In this document: one piece after another, positions 54,342-63,794 of the stretch | How positions within the stretch are numbered: position 1 is the first letter of the stretch | Layout: the number at the start of each line of letters is the position of its first letter | Assembly (NCBI RefSeq): GCF_964340395.1 | Contig: NC_135552.1 | Location: forward strand, 15,799,694-15,863,693 | Direction of reading: 5' to 3' | DNA from: Glandiceps talaboti | Lineage: Eukaryota; Hemichordata; Enteropneusta; Spengelidae | Length of the DNA stretch: 64,000 bases | The notes under the pieces: model-generated | Database searches by the model: none | The model's input: only the letters and a program-made list of their open reading frames with translations | Told to the model about the DNA's origin: nothing | Position numbers and translations under genes: made by a program

Positions 54342-54470
54342 GAAAGAACGTCCGGGGGAGGGGGTCTGTCACGATCTTGCACAGTTAAAGAACGTCCGGG
54401 TTCGATTCAGTCACGATGTTGCACAGTCAAAGACAAACGTCCGAGTTATGTCACGATGTTGCACCTATAT
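54342..54470. repeat. Short tandem repeat, ~50-bp unit, three copies
   Basis: Three units of aagaacgtccggg...gtcacgatgttgcacagt with length changes in the middle, about 430 bp before the lectin start codon. It shares gtccggatt...gacacgatattgc with block B just upstream, so it probably grew from the end of that block. Confidence 0.75.
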
Positions 54471-54895
54471 AAAGCAACAACTCAGAATTTAAAAAAAACA
54501 ACACTTTTACCTGTACCGGCATCCGAACTGATAGTTCTTGTAATCTGCGTACCTTTACTCTAAGCGTTCATAAGTCACACAGATTTTTTAAAGGTAAGGC
54601 TGAGGGTGTTAAGCCGATATCTTATTATCGTTCATTAGTAAGTCATTTGCTAAATTAACGATTTCCAGTAATTAGATAGGCTATATCTTAAAAACGCACT
54701 CTTCAAATTTAACTCAATTTGGTACATCAACCATAACTCATCTCATATGTCCTGTTGCATTTCAACAATTGTGTCTTGTAGTAGAGTAGAATCATTTGAA
54801 TATATGCGTGAGAGACTATACGTCCTTTTAGTGTGTATGGGTTTTTGTTCATTTTACCCAATACAGAAAGTCAAGCACAGCCATCAGTTTGGACA

Positions 54896-55036
54896 ATGGG
54901 ACGTTCAATTTCGGTCATGCTATTCCTCGTCTGCGCATGTGCAGTATCCGCCAGGTACTTGGAAACGGAGAAGGACGAACTGGAACATTTGGTGGATATG
55001 CTTGAAAGCATAAAAAGGGAGGATAAAACAACACAG
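54896..55036 (+). CDS. Lectin exon 1: signal peptide and start of pro-region
   Basis: 47 codons from ATG (GGACAATGG, A at -3) to donor CAG|GTAAGT. Residues 1-19 are a classic signal peptide (MGRS, hydrophobic VMLFLVCACAV, then SA before the likely cut). The following stretch (YLETEKDELEHLVDMLESIK) is charged with spaced leucines and may form a short helix or coiled coil. A longer in-frame start upstream at 54833 would bury the signal peptide and is rejected. Ends in phase 0. Confidence 0.9.
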
Positions 55037-58000
55037 GTAAGTCTATAATTTTTCATCCCCTCTATCTCCTTCTTTGCCTATTTAAATTTGTTGCTCATTT
55101 CCCCCCCCCCTCTCTCCCCCTCCCTTTCTCTCTTTTCTTTGTAACTTAATCAATGATAACTGTTTTTGCCGACAGGAATTGGACGAAAAAATCCCAGAAA
55201 CCAAGAAGGATTACCTCACCCGTAAACACGCAAATACAGGTATGGTTTCACTTTTTTATTTTGTTGTATTTACTGGCCTCATGCCATCACATACAGGTAT
55301 TAGATTTTAACAAACAGTGACGGATGAGGTCGAGAATCAACCAAATCAACCGAAATGAGTTAACCATAAAATATTGTTCAAATAGATTTTTTGAGCCATT
55401 ACATACACACACATACACACACACACATACACACACATACATACATACATACATACATACATACATACATACATACATACACACACACATACATACATAC
55501 ATACATACATACATACATACATACATACATACATACACACATACATACATACATACATACATACATACATACTTGTACTCCGGCTGGGCGTTAAATTTCG
55601 ACTGACAGTTACAAATGAGGGCTATTGACCAATCAGGGAAAAGCGTGAAGACCGGTGTATCAGCAGAGTAGCAAATTTATCAAATGTCGGTGGCGGGAGT
55701 GTATTTGCTGTGTATGAGATCCAATTAATGGCATCCAGGGAAGAGTGATTAGACGCAGACAATCATAACAAAAACATGACCCCTGACTGTGACTGAACAG
55801 ATAGGACTTCCGTTCACAAGTTGAACACTATTTTCGTAATAATAAACATTACCTCAGAGTGTATTTAGAAGGTGAATAAAATACACATACTACAACTTGT
55901 ACTTGCAAGGTAGACGGTATAATGGCAGAGAGAAAGCGACGGTTTGCTGTTATGATATTTGAGGACATAGATCAGAAACTGAAGACAAGTGTACTGAAAA
56001 ATCATAGTACACAGAAATACACAGAAAAAAATACTAGCTCATCATGCAAGTATGGAATAGTTGGGCCGAGGAGAGGGATGAAGACGGAATGGACAAAAAA
56101 GTCACAATAATTGTGGACGGTATTGCACTGTAGTTTGAATGGTGTATTTTACTACTACAACTTGCGAGAGGTAGACGGTACTACTATTGCTTCGTAATAC
56201 ACTACATTTCAAAAGTTTGAATGGTGTATTTCATTTGCATGTAATTAATATGCTGTTTCTTTACGCTAGACACAGATAAACAATTTCGCTGAAAGTTGTA
56301 ACATTGAATGTTGACACAGGCGTGTATCCAGTTTGTTGACACGTGTCAGCTTCGATTGGAAGTCACGTTGGCGTCAGGGTGTCTCATCGAAAATCAAAAC
56401 ATAAACAATGAGTGTATGGAGTTTTTCCTGGAAAGAATATGACACCATCGAATTATTAGCCGGGGTACAAGATAAATGCCATCCTGGCAATACACGCCTC
56501 CTACGTCGGCGTGTATTTACCCGGACGGCATTTATTACATACACACATACATACATACATACATACTTGTACTCCGGCTGGGCGTTAAATTTCGACTGAC
56601 AGTTACAAATGAGGGCTATTGACCAATCAGGGAAAAGCGTGAAGACAGGTGTATGAGCAGAGTAGCAAATTTATCAAATGTTAGTGGCGGGAGTGTATTT
56701 TCTGTGTATGAGATCCAATTAATGGCATCCAGGGAAGAGTGATTAGACGCAGACAATCATAACAAAAACATGACCCCAGACTGTGACTGAACAGATAAGA
56801 CTTCCGTTCACACGTTGAACACTATTTTCGTAATAATAAACATTACCTCAGAGTGTATTTAGAAGGTGAATAAAATACACATACTACAAGGTAGACGGTA
56901 TAATGGCAGGGGGAAAGCGACGGTTTGCTGTTATGACAGCTGAGGACATAGATCAGAAACTGAAGGCAAGTGTACTGAAAAACACACAGAAATACACTGA
57001 AAAAAATACTAGCTCATCATGTAAGTTTGGAATAGTTGGGCGAAGATAGGGATGAAGACGGAATGGACAAAAAGTCACAATAATTGTGGACGGTATTGCA
57101 TTGTAGTTTGAATGGTGTATTTTCTTACAACTTGCGAGAGGTAGACGGTACTGCTATTGCTTCGTAATACACGACATTTCAAAAGTTTGAATGATGTATT
57201 TCATTTGCATGTAATTAATATGCTGTTTCTTTACACTAGACACAGATAAACAATTTCGCTGAAAGTTGTATTTTTGATGTCAGTAGCCAGGGGTACGTTT
57301 TATCAGTGGCGATTAAATTTCATATCACTAGTTGCATACACATGATGGATGTGATTGTATTGAGTAGTTTGTAGTATGAATGTCCTGCATAATAATATCG
57401 AGCAAATACATAGTGGTATGAAATACACTGTACATTGGGATGTACATTGGGATGTAAATTGCTATTTTCGTCGTGCTACATAGCGATATACGTGTGTGAC
57501 ATTGAATGTTGACACAGGCGTGTATCCAGTTTGTTGACACGTGTCAGCTTCGATTGGAAGTCACGTTGGCGTCAGGGTGTCTTGTCGAAAATCAAAACAT
57601 AAACAATGGGTGTATGAACTTTTTCCTGGTAAGAATATGACACCATCGAATTATTAGCCGGGGTACAAGATAAATGCCATCCTGGCAATACACGCCTCCT
57701 ACGTCGGCGTGTATTTACCCGGACGGCATTTATTACATACACACATACATACATACACACATACATACATACATACACACATACATACATACATACATAC
57801 ATACATACATACATACATACACACATACATACACACATACATACATACATACATACATACATACATACATACATACATACATACATACATACACATACAT
57901 ACATACATACATACATACATACATACATACATACATACATACACACACACATACATACATACACATACATACATACATACATACATACATACATACATAC

Positions 58001-60015
58001 ATACATACATACACACATACACATGCATACATACACATACATACATACACACATACATACATACATACATACATACATACATACATACATACATACATAC
58101 ATACATACACACACACACATACATACATACATACATACATACATACATACATACATACACACACACATACATACATACATACATACATACATACTGTGCT
58201 CAATCCACGTTGTTTATTTTCATTTAGTTGATTTTTACGAAGAAATGACGAACGATCTGTTCGACCGAATCCAAAGCAGGGGCGATCAAGAATCATTACG
58301 TGAGTATTTAAATATAGTGTCATTGTAGTTTACCTAACGCTAACGTCTAGGTGAGCACTGTATCTTATACATATCGTATACATGTAGTGGTACTGATAAG
58401 CTCTTGCACGATTGTCAAATGTATTAGTTGTATGTCCAAACCAGAAAGAAACGGTTTGCTTTCTCTTTTTTATATATGATATTAATTCTGTAATGTATGC
58501 TATTATAGAGGACAGGCTACCCCAAAGATATCGGTCGTGAGTCATGACATCACATGGACATCTTGATGCAATGATGATTGATTTTCCTATGTAATGGCAA
58601 TTCGACTTCCTGAAATTAGATGTCTGGTATTCAAATATATTTGTTTTAATCTCAGGGTACGTTCAAATTGGCTGTTTTCGAGATACCGCCCAGCGAGCAA
58701 TCTCTTCTCTTGAGGGAAAGGACGACCGTCTTGATGGTCGTTACAGAAGACGTAGTGATGCCATCGCTAAATGCGCTGAAGCTGCTCATAGTCGTGGGTT
58801 CCTTGTCTTCGCCGTTCAACATGGTGGTTGGTGCGCATCAACTTCTGACGCATCTGAAACCTATGATGTATACGGTCCTTCTTCCGCTTGTGAAGACGAC
58901 GGAGAAGGAGGACCGTGGGCGAACCAGGTGTATGCCTTTGTAGAAGAGCAACTCGTCTGTGAGCACCGAGAATTGTCCTTAGAATGCGAGGCAGGCCAGA
59001 TCCAAATCATCTCAGCGAATTACGGAAGAGATAACCCCGAAACTTGCCTTCACCCATCCATCCGCACAACTGAATGTGGAGCTGAAAATAGCTTGAGTAT
59101 TGTTAAGGATCTCTGCGATGGGAAAGAATCGTGTAGTGTTGATGCCAGCAACGGTGTATTCGGTGATCCCTGTGTCGGAACTTTCAAATATCTCGATGTC
59201 ACGTATTATTGTAAGTACATATATCATGTATGTTTTTATATGCCATATTCTAATGTCTGATATATTGTACTGTAACATTGTAAAACCATGGTCAAAGATA
59301 AGAATTCCCCGGGACACTTCAATACAAAATGAAATTTACTAGAATGTCACGACAGTTTGATAAGTCACAGTGGGCCAATCACAACGTAATGTGCTAACAA
59401 GAACCTCAGGCCACTAACAGGAGCCTGGACCAATGAGAATGATTCATTGTCTCACTAGCCTAGTATGGAATCCATTTGTAAGGGATTTGTACTCTGGCCA
59501 TTCAAAGACCAGATCAAAATTCACCACACGACTATATTCTAGCCTTAGGCTATCATTTTACATACATACTTATTTTCCGGGAATAAAGCAACTAACAAAA
59601 ATTAACTAACTGGACCTTGGTTAGACATTATCTATCATTGACTGTGACAATGAAATAGAGCCAAGTCTGACGTTACTGCATGGTCCATTATTTTCACAGG
59701 TGGCAAGGCTCCATTGGATTACACCATCCCAGATATTGATTATGGTGAGTAAAAATATTCACAGAGTCTGCAAGCCATTCTTCTTAATAATGTTGGTTTT
59801 TATATAACGCTTTCCCAGTCTGTGCTCAGAGCGCTTTACATTTAAACAATAATAACACATGGACCAGGTTTATTAAAACAAAAATGTGACCAAAATAAAA
59901 AATGTAAAATTGCTTGAGTTCACACATCAGTAAAATAAACATGTTCAAAAACAAACCCCCCCCCCCAAAACCCCCCCCCCCCACAAAAAAACCCACACAA
60001 AAACAAACCAACACC

Positions 60016-60056
<41 letters not shown>

Positions 60057-63000
60057 CCAAGTTGATCAATAAAACAAGTCCTAAAAGTCGTAAAAGTCTA
60101 ACAAATACAAAGTACAATGATTAAAGTTAAAATGCAGTTATGGGGAATAATAAAACCCGGTACATATTAAAATAACAACAAACGAACAAACCACTGCGAA
60201 ATAACCAAGGATACATAAATAATAAAAACACAAGAAACTAACTACCTAACAAACAAACAAACAAACAAACAAACAAAACTAAAAACCAATGACTCAGCCA
60301 CCCTAATGCTATATACACAACGGGACTGTTTTCTCGTCGTTTTGTATTTGGTATGGTACTTGTGATGATTCGGTGAGTGATGAAGTCTATGATTGTCCTT
60401 TACTATCGACGATGCAAACATCTTACACACATTGTCTGGGAGCCTTCCTTGCCAAATAACATTGGAGAATGTAAATACGCTTTAAATCTTTGTTGCTGGC
60501 ACCATACCTATTATAGACTCTCATTATATGTAGGCGTTTTGAAGCTATTTACATTTACAGTTATTACCCTTGGCAAGGATCACAACCGGCCCTTTACCCT
60601 TCACAACCGGTCCTCAACTCTCTTGGGAGCATACAATCCATTGCAGCCTCTATAATAGGATTAAAGCCTTCACATAGGATTAAAGCCTTCACATTGCAAC
60701 GTCTATCATACCAAGTTATAAAGCTGGGTTGACTGAGGCACAGCTGTGGTTAAAATCGTGCCCAAGGACTTTAGCAACTCAGAAACAAACGGAAACAAGG
60801 AGGTTCGAACCTGCAACCTGCAGTGCAACCTGTAGATTCAAAGCCGGCCACTCTAACCATTCGCCCATCAAGTATTCTTCCATACACGGTATGGTGTGCG
60901 TTCTTACTCGAATATCACACCAAACTGAAAGTGTTGTAAATCATAAGTTTCTTTGCATGTCCAAATTCTTTAATTTCGTTATACAACATACATTTGTAAT
61001 TCAAACGATGTATATATAGTTGAACAGAGTTAAAGTGGCACAAGCTGGGTTTGTGAGTTTTTTTTTACTCAAATCTAAGTACTTCGATTATTTTAGTATA
61101 ATGTTAACATTGTTGCAGGCCTTCTATGATATTACAATTGTGTTTTTATATTGTTAGAACAGTTAATTGCATGGTTTGAAGTTCCGTTACATTTTTAACA
61201 CGTACAATAAATTACGTCATCGGATCATTTATAAGCTTAGAACCAGATGTGATTTCAGTCTTGTGGTGGTTAAGAATGCCTTAGTATAGCAGAATACTGT
61301 GTGTACCTTTGAAATGTGCAGGGAATATTACGCCCCCAAAAAGTACAAACTTTTTGCTTGTGCGGTTTTTTCTCTTTCTCTTTTCGGACATGAATAGAAA
61401 CTCTGGGATGTTTCCGAGACACTTCTGCGCGTGCTATACCAACATTGGAGGGTAGTGATCATAGACTGGATGGTAAATATCGGAGACGAGATAATGCCAT
61501 TAATAAGTGTGCAGCAGCGGCCGTCAGTAGAGGTTTCGATGTATTTGCTGTTCAGCACGGTGGTTGGTGTGCATCTAGTCAAGACGCCGGAGAGCAGTAC
61601 TACCAATACGGACCGTCAACAGCATGCCATAATGACGGAGAAGGTGGTCCATGGGCCAACGAGGTTTACGCTGTCGTCCATTCCCATCTGGTTTGCGAAC
61701 ATCAAGAACTTAACTTGCAGTGCTCTCATGGTAAAATTCACGTTGTAGCAGCCAACTACGGGAGAACCGACGACGGAGAGACGTGTCCACACAGCTCCAT
61801 TACAGATCTAGAATGTAGGGCTGAGACCAGTGTGGATGTTGTTACTGAAGCATGCGAGGGTGAAGAGTCTTGTAGTGTCAGAGCTAGCAACAGTGTCTTT
61901 GGTGATCCGTGTGTTGGAACATTCAAATACTTGGAAGTCAAATATTATTGTGAGTACTTTTGGTTATTTTAAATGTGTAATACTAACAACGTTCTGGATG
62001 ATCAAACATGTTTTACACCATGAACTATATGTATACGTGAAACTTGATGGTACCTGAAATCTAACATACACAGCTTTACATACCAATGAATGGCATACTC
62101 TTTTTAAAGGGAATAGACAGGGAATTTCCATGCTTTCTGAAGTTCATGTATTTTCGTGTTGGTTGTCTGAGGAACAAAAACCAAATGATTCACCATACTT
62201 AGAACAATCTGGACTTACGTTTTTTTTTCCAAAACGTATATATGCATATACAATATTAATTTGTATATGTTTCTATTATTATGACTAGGAAACAAAAATG
62301 CCAGTAAAAAGTAGCAGATACCTATACCGCAAAACACATACAAAATCATATCTTTGACTGTCGTGATTTTTCCAAAAAAAGGAGAAACTCTTCAAATTTT
62401 CTATCGCACAGGTGCTGATGCTTTTGAGGAGGATCCATTGCAGCAATATGGTATGTAAGGTTATTTCAAATTCCGTTTTGTTTTGAATGATAAGTCCATG
62501 GAAACACTGGACAGCAAATACCCATGTTTACGATAATTGCACATAACACGCACGTCGAATGATTCTAGTAGCAAACGACGATTGCCAGTTATCACAATTA
62601 GCAGCGTTAGTTCTAGACTTCATATAAGAATGCGATAGTCGTGAAACCTGGAAATACTGCCCTCTACGTTAATTAATATTGGAATATTCTGCCTTCTGTG
62701 TCAATTAATTCTGGAACATACTGTCCTTTATGTTTAATTGATTCTTAATTCTGTCAAGAATATTTTAGTGAGAATTTGCGATATTCATCACCATTATTTT
62801 GTTGCCATTGACTACCAATTATTACTAGTCTTGCAGGCCTTTTTTACGTTGATGGTGTAAGAATTGTGTATTATTGGCCAAGATCACCGCCAAGTTGTTC
62901 ACTTTCGGAATAGAATCCATTTATTTAAGTTTCGGCGTACTATGTCACTGCTATATTTCAACAGAAACTTATTTCACATTTTCATACCATCAAATACTTA

Positions 63001-63555
63001 CAGAATCAATTGGTTGCTTCCGTGATACAAGCCAACGTGCTATACCAACACTGGAAGGACAGGACTATCGTCTCGATGGCGCCTACAAACGACGTCAGGA
63101 TGCAATCAACAAATGCGCTAATGCCGCATCACGTTGTGGCTTTAACATATTTGCTGTCCAGCATGGTGGATGGTGTGCTTCCAGTGCTGATGCCCTTGAC
63201 ACATACGACAAATATGGTCCATCAGGCAGCTGTATGAACGACGGTGAGGGAGGACCATGGGCGAACCACGTCTATGTCCTGGTACAAGACGCACTCGTCT
63301 GTGAACATCAGGTGTTGGCGTTGGAATGTGATTACGGATGTATCCATATTGTATCAGCTAATTATGGTCGTACTGTTGATGGCAATACGTGTCCACACCG
63401 TTCGATTCGAACTACCGAATGTGGTGCTGAGACTAGCTTTGATGTTGTGCAAGGACAGTGTGAAGGCCAGACATCGTGCTCCGTACAGGCCAGCAACAAC
63501 GTGTTTGGGGACCCCTGTGTAGGCACCTTCAAATACCTTGAAGTTCAGTACACTT
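54896..63555 (+). CDS. Secreted multi-domain SUEL lectin gene (5' part, 8 exons)
   Basis: Joining exons 54896-55036, 55176-55239, 58228-58299, 58656-59210, 59700-59744, 61398-61949, 62412-62450 and 63004-63555 gives an open protein of at least 674 residues with no stop before the window ends. Order: signal peptide (1-19), charged pro-region (20-93), then three cassettes of a GCFRDT-type four-cysteine module plus a SUEL/rhamnose-binding lectin domain, separated by acidic linkers of 14 and 12 residues. SUEL domains bind L-rhamnose or D-galactose; such proteins are usually secreted and act in egg, innate-immune or surface recognition. Each SUEL copy keeps eight cysteines, the ANYGR motif and FGDPCVGTFKYL. 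All introns are GT-AG; after exon 2 every border is phase 1. Sugar specificity cannot be read from sequence. Gene symbol unknown. Confidence 0.92.
55176..55239 (+). CDS. Lectin exon 2: pro-region
   Basis: 64 bases encoding ELDEKIPETKKDYLTRKHAN and one more residue, with one base of the next codon. Acceptor TTTTTGCCGACAG, donor ACAG|GTATGG. It continues the frame of exon 1 and switches to phase 1. Highly charged, no cysteine. The ~139-bp intron before it is pyrimidine-rich. Confidence 0.85.
55401..55571. repeat. (ACAT/ACAC)n microsatellite in intron 2
   Basis: Mixed ACAC then pure ATAC repeats, ending exactly where the duplicated block (acttgtactccggctggg) begins. Poly-HTYI and poly-CMYV frames are artefacts. 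Confidence 0.96.
55922..56110 (+). pseudogene. Crypton/KIAA1958-like first-exon fragment, copy 1
   Basis: A short frame opening MAERKRRFAVMIFEDIDQKL and continuing with KTSVLKN and TQKYTEKNTSSS. The pattern 'KRRFA-x-M-x3-DID-x-KLK ... KNTQK' resembles the N-terminus of invertebrate KIAA1958/QRICH1/ZMYM-like proteins, which derive from Crypton tyrosine recombinases. The recombinase core is absent. At the place where copy 2 has GTAAGT, this copy has GCAAGT. The assignment rests on motif memory and is moderate. Confidence 0.4.
56471..56535. repeat. Long hairpin before TACA run, copy 1
   Basis: gataaatgcc...ggcaatacacgcc pairs with ggcgtgtatt...ggcatttatt around a tcctacgtc loop: about 28-bp arms with a few mismatches. 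Followed directly by (ACAT)n. Confidence 0.8.
56903..57049 (+). pseudogene. Crypton/KIAA1958-like first-exon fragment, copy 2
   Basis: Frame opening MAGGKRRFAVMTAEDIDQKL, closer to the family pattern (MTAEDID) than copy 1, with KASVLKNTQKYTEKNT following. A GTAAGT donor sits at 57021, so the real coding exon may have been 56903-57020. Read through, the frame stops at 57047. No downstream recombinase exon is seen in the window. Confidence 0.42.
57669..57734. repeat. Long hairpin before TACA run, copy 2
   Basis: Same stem-loop as at 56471-56535, again directly followed by a TACA microsatellite. Confidence 0.8.
57735..58194. repeat. (ACAT/ACAC)n microsatellite, 460 bp
   Basis: The longest simple repeat in the window: ATAC tetramers with scattered ACAC interruptions, ending 33 bases before lectin exon 3. 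The 160-206-codon frames on both strands are artefacts. Confidence 0.97.
58228..58299 (+). CDS. Lectin exon 3: pro-region
   Basis: 72 bases, phase 1 in and out, encoding VDFYEEMTNDLFDRIQSRGD and the next residues QESL. Acceptor TTATTTTCATTTAG, donor TTAC|GTGAGT. Acidic and helical in character, like exon 1. It lies immediately after the TACA microsatellite that ends the 3-kb intron 2. Confidence 0.85.
58656..59210 (+). CDS. Lectin exon 4: cassette 1 (CFRD module + SUEL)
   Basis: 555 bases, phase 1 in and out. The first ~95 residues form the GCFRDT module with four cysteines and the strings RLDGRYRRRSDAI, FAVQHGGWCAS and DGEGGPWANQVY. The last ~87 residues are a SUEL domain starting LVCEH, with eight cysteines, SANYGR and FGDPCVGTFKYLDVTYYC. 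The final cysteine codon is split across the next intron (T|GT). It is one codon longer at its start than cassettes 2 and 3. Acceptor TTTAATCTCAG, donor TTATT|GTAAGT. Confidence 0.95.
59700..59744 (+). CDS. Lectin exon 5: linker 1
   Basis: 45 bases, phase 1 in and out: completes the SUEL cysteine, then GKAPLDYTIPDIDY. Acceptor ATTTTCACAG, donor TATG|GTGAGT. A short acidic hinge between cassettes, analogous to exon 7. Confidence 0.85.
59784..60870. repeat. Dispersed repeat in intron 5, expanded by simple repeats
   Basis: Begins with tttttatataacgctttccc...tgctcagagcgctttacat, a phrase common in repeats of marine invertebrate genomes. It ends with gcccaaggac...gaggttcgaacctgcaacc...ccactctaaccattcgccca, which has a tRNA B-box-like core (GGTTCGAACC). 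The middle is swollen by two C runs (59957-59991), (AAC)n (60007-60056) and (AAAC)n (60247-60276). A duplicated 20-mer (aggattaaagccttcacat) lies near 60657-60695. Could be a SINE-like or other non-autonomous element. Confidence 0.55.
61031..61260. mobile_element. Inverted copy of the 300-bp MITE family, in lectin intron 5
   Basis: Starts ttaaagtggcacaagctggg, matching the TIR of 51144-51443, and carries the internal block gtacaataaattacgtcatc in the opposite orientation to the copy at 51.1 kb. The interior also aligns (agaacagttaattgcatgg vs ggaactgtttattgcatagg). The far TIR is decayed. Confidence 0.65.
61398..61949 (+). CDS. Lectin exon 6: cassette 2 (CFRD module + SUEL)
   Basis: 552 bases, phase 1 in and out. 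Begins E-TLGCFRDTSARAIPTLEG, keeps the FAVQHGGWCASS and NDGEGGPWANEVY strings, then a SUEL domain from LVCEHQE with AANYGR, SCSVRASNSVFGDPCVGTFK and a terminal YYC split by the intron. All eight SUEL cysteines and four module cysteines are present. Acceptor ACATGAATAG with a pyrimidine-rich tract about 15 bases upstream; donor TTATT|GTGAGT. Confidence 0.95.
62412..62450 (+). CDS. Lectin exon 7: linker 2
   Basis: 39 bases, phase 1 in and out: finishes the SUEL cysteine, then ADAFEEDPLQQY. Acceptor TCTATCGCACAG, donor AATATG|GTATGT. Same position and acidic character as exon 5 but different sequence. Confidence 0.85.
63004..63555 (+). CDS. Lectin exon 8: cassette 3 (CFRD module + SUEL)
   Basis: 552 bases, phase 1 in and out. 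Starts E-SIGCFRDTSQRAIPTLEG; the SUEL half has SANYGR, TSCSVQASNNVFGDPCVGT and a terminal cysteine codon split by the intron (donor ACTT|GTAAGT). Two extra cysteines, in AASRCGFN and DYGCIHI, are absent from cassettes 1 and 2. The continuous open frame extending left to 62874 is intron sequence: the acceptor at 63003 (AATACTTACAG) restores the shared phase. The gene continues beyond the window. Confidence 0.94.
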
Positions 63556-63794
63556 GTAAGTATATAACTGTGGTCACGTGATTTTCCTTTAATTTTTCAT
63601 CTGATTTTCAAAGTTTGTTTGAGATATGTCTTGTTATTGTTGTAGGAGTCCACCTGTCAATATAATTTCCATTGACCCCTCATTACGCTTGAAAGAGAGA
63701 GAGTATTCAGCTCATAGTATTTACATTCAGGAACTACGTATACCTATACTATTAGTATTACCTGAGGCTGAATTGTCACAGTGTTTTGTAGAGT

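Larger units (their letters stand above)
55571..56564. repeat. Intronic ~1-kb direct duplication, copy 1
   Basis: Begins acttgtactccggctgggcg and ends with a hairpin and a short TACA run. Copy 2 begins at 56565 with the same 20 bases. Contains a gaccaatcaggg word, an ORF fragment (55922-56110) and the phrase actacaacttg...gtagacggta on both sides of that ORF. Confidence 0.93.
56565..57760. repeat. Intronic direct duplication, copy 2
   Basis: Matches copy 1 with a few percent divergence, but carries ~230 extra bases (about 57270-57498) between gctgaaagttgt and acattgaatgttgacac. Ends with the same hairpin and TACA microsatellite. Confidence 0.92.

Noticed and set aside
57572-58323. Open frames of 160-206 codons on both strands (poly-HTYI / poly-CMYV)
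   Set aside because: They are translations of the TACA microsatellite; every frame is open because the repeat has no stop codon.
63620-63670. Possible lectin linker exon after tgttgttgtag
   Set aside because: Joining it to exon 8 in phase 1 gives TGA at once, so the next exon must lie beyond or elsewhere.
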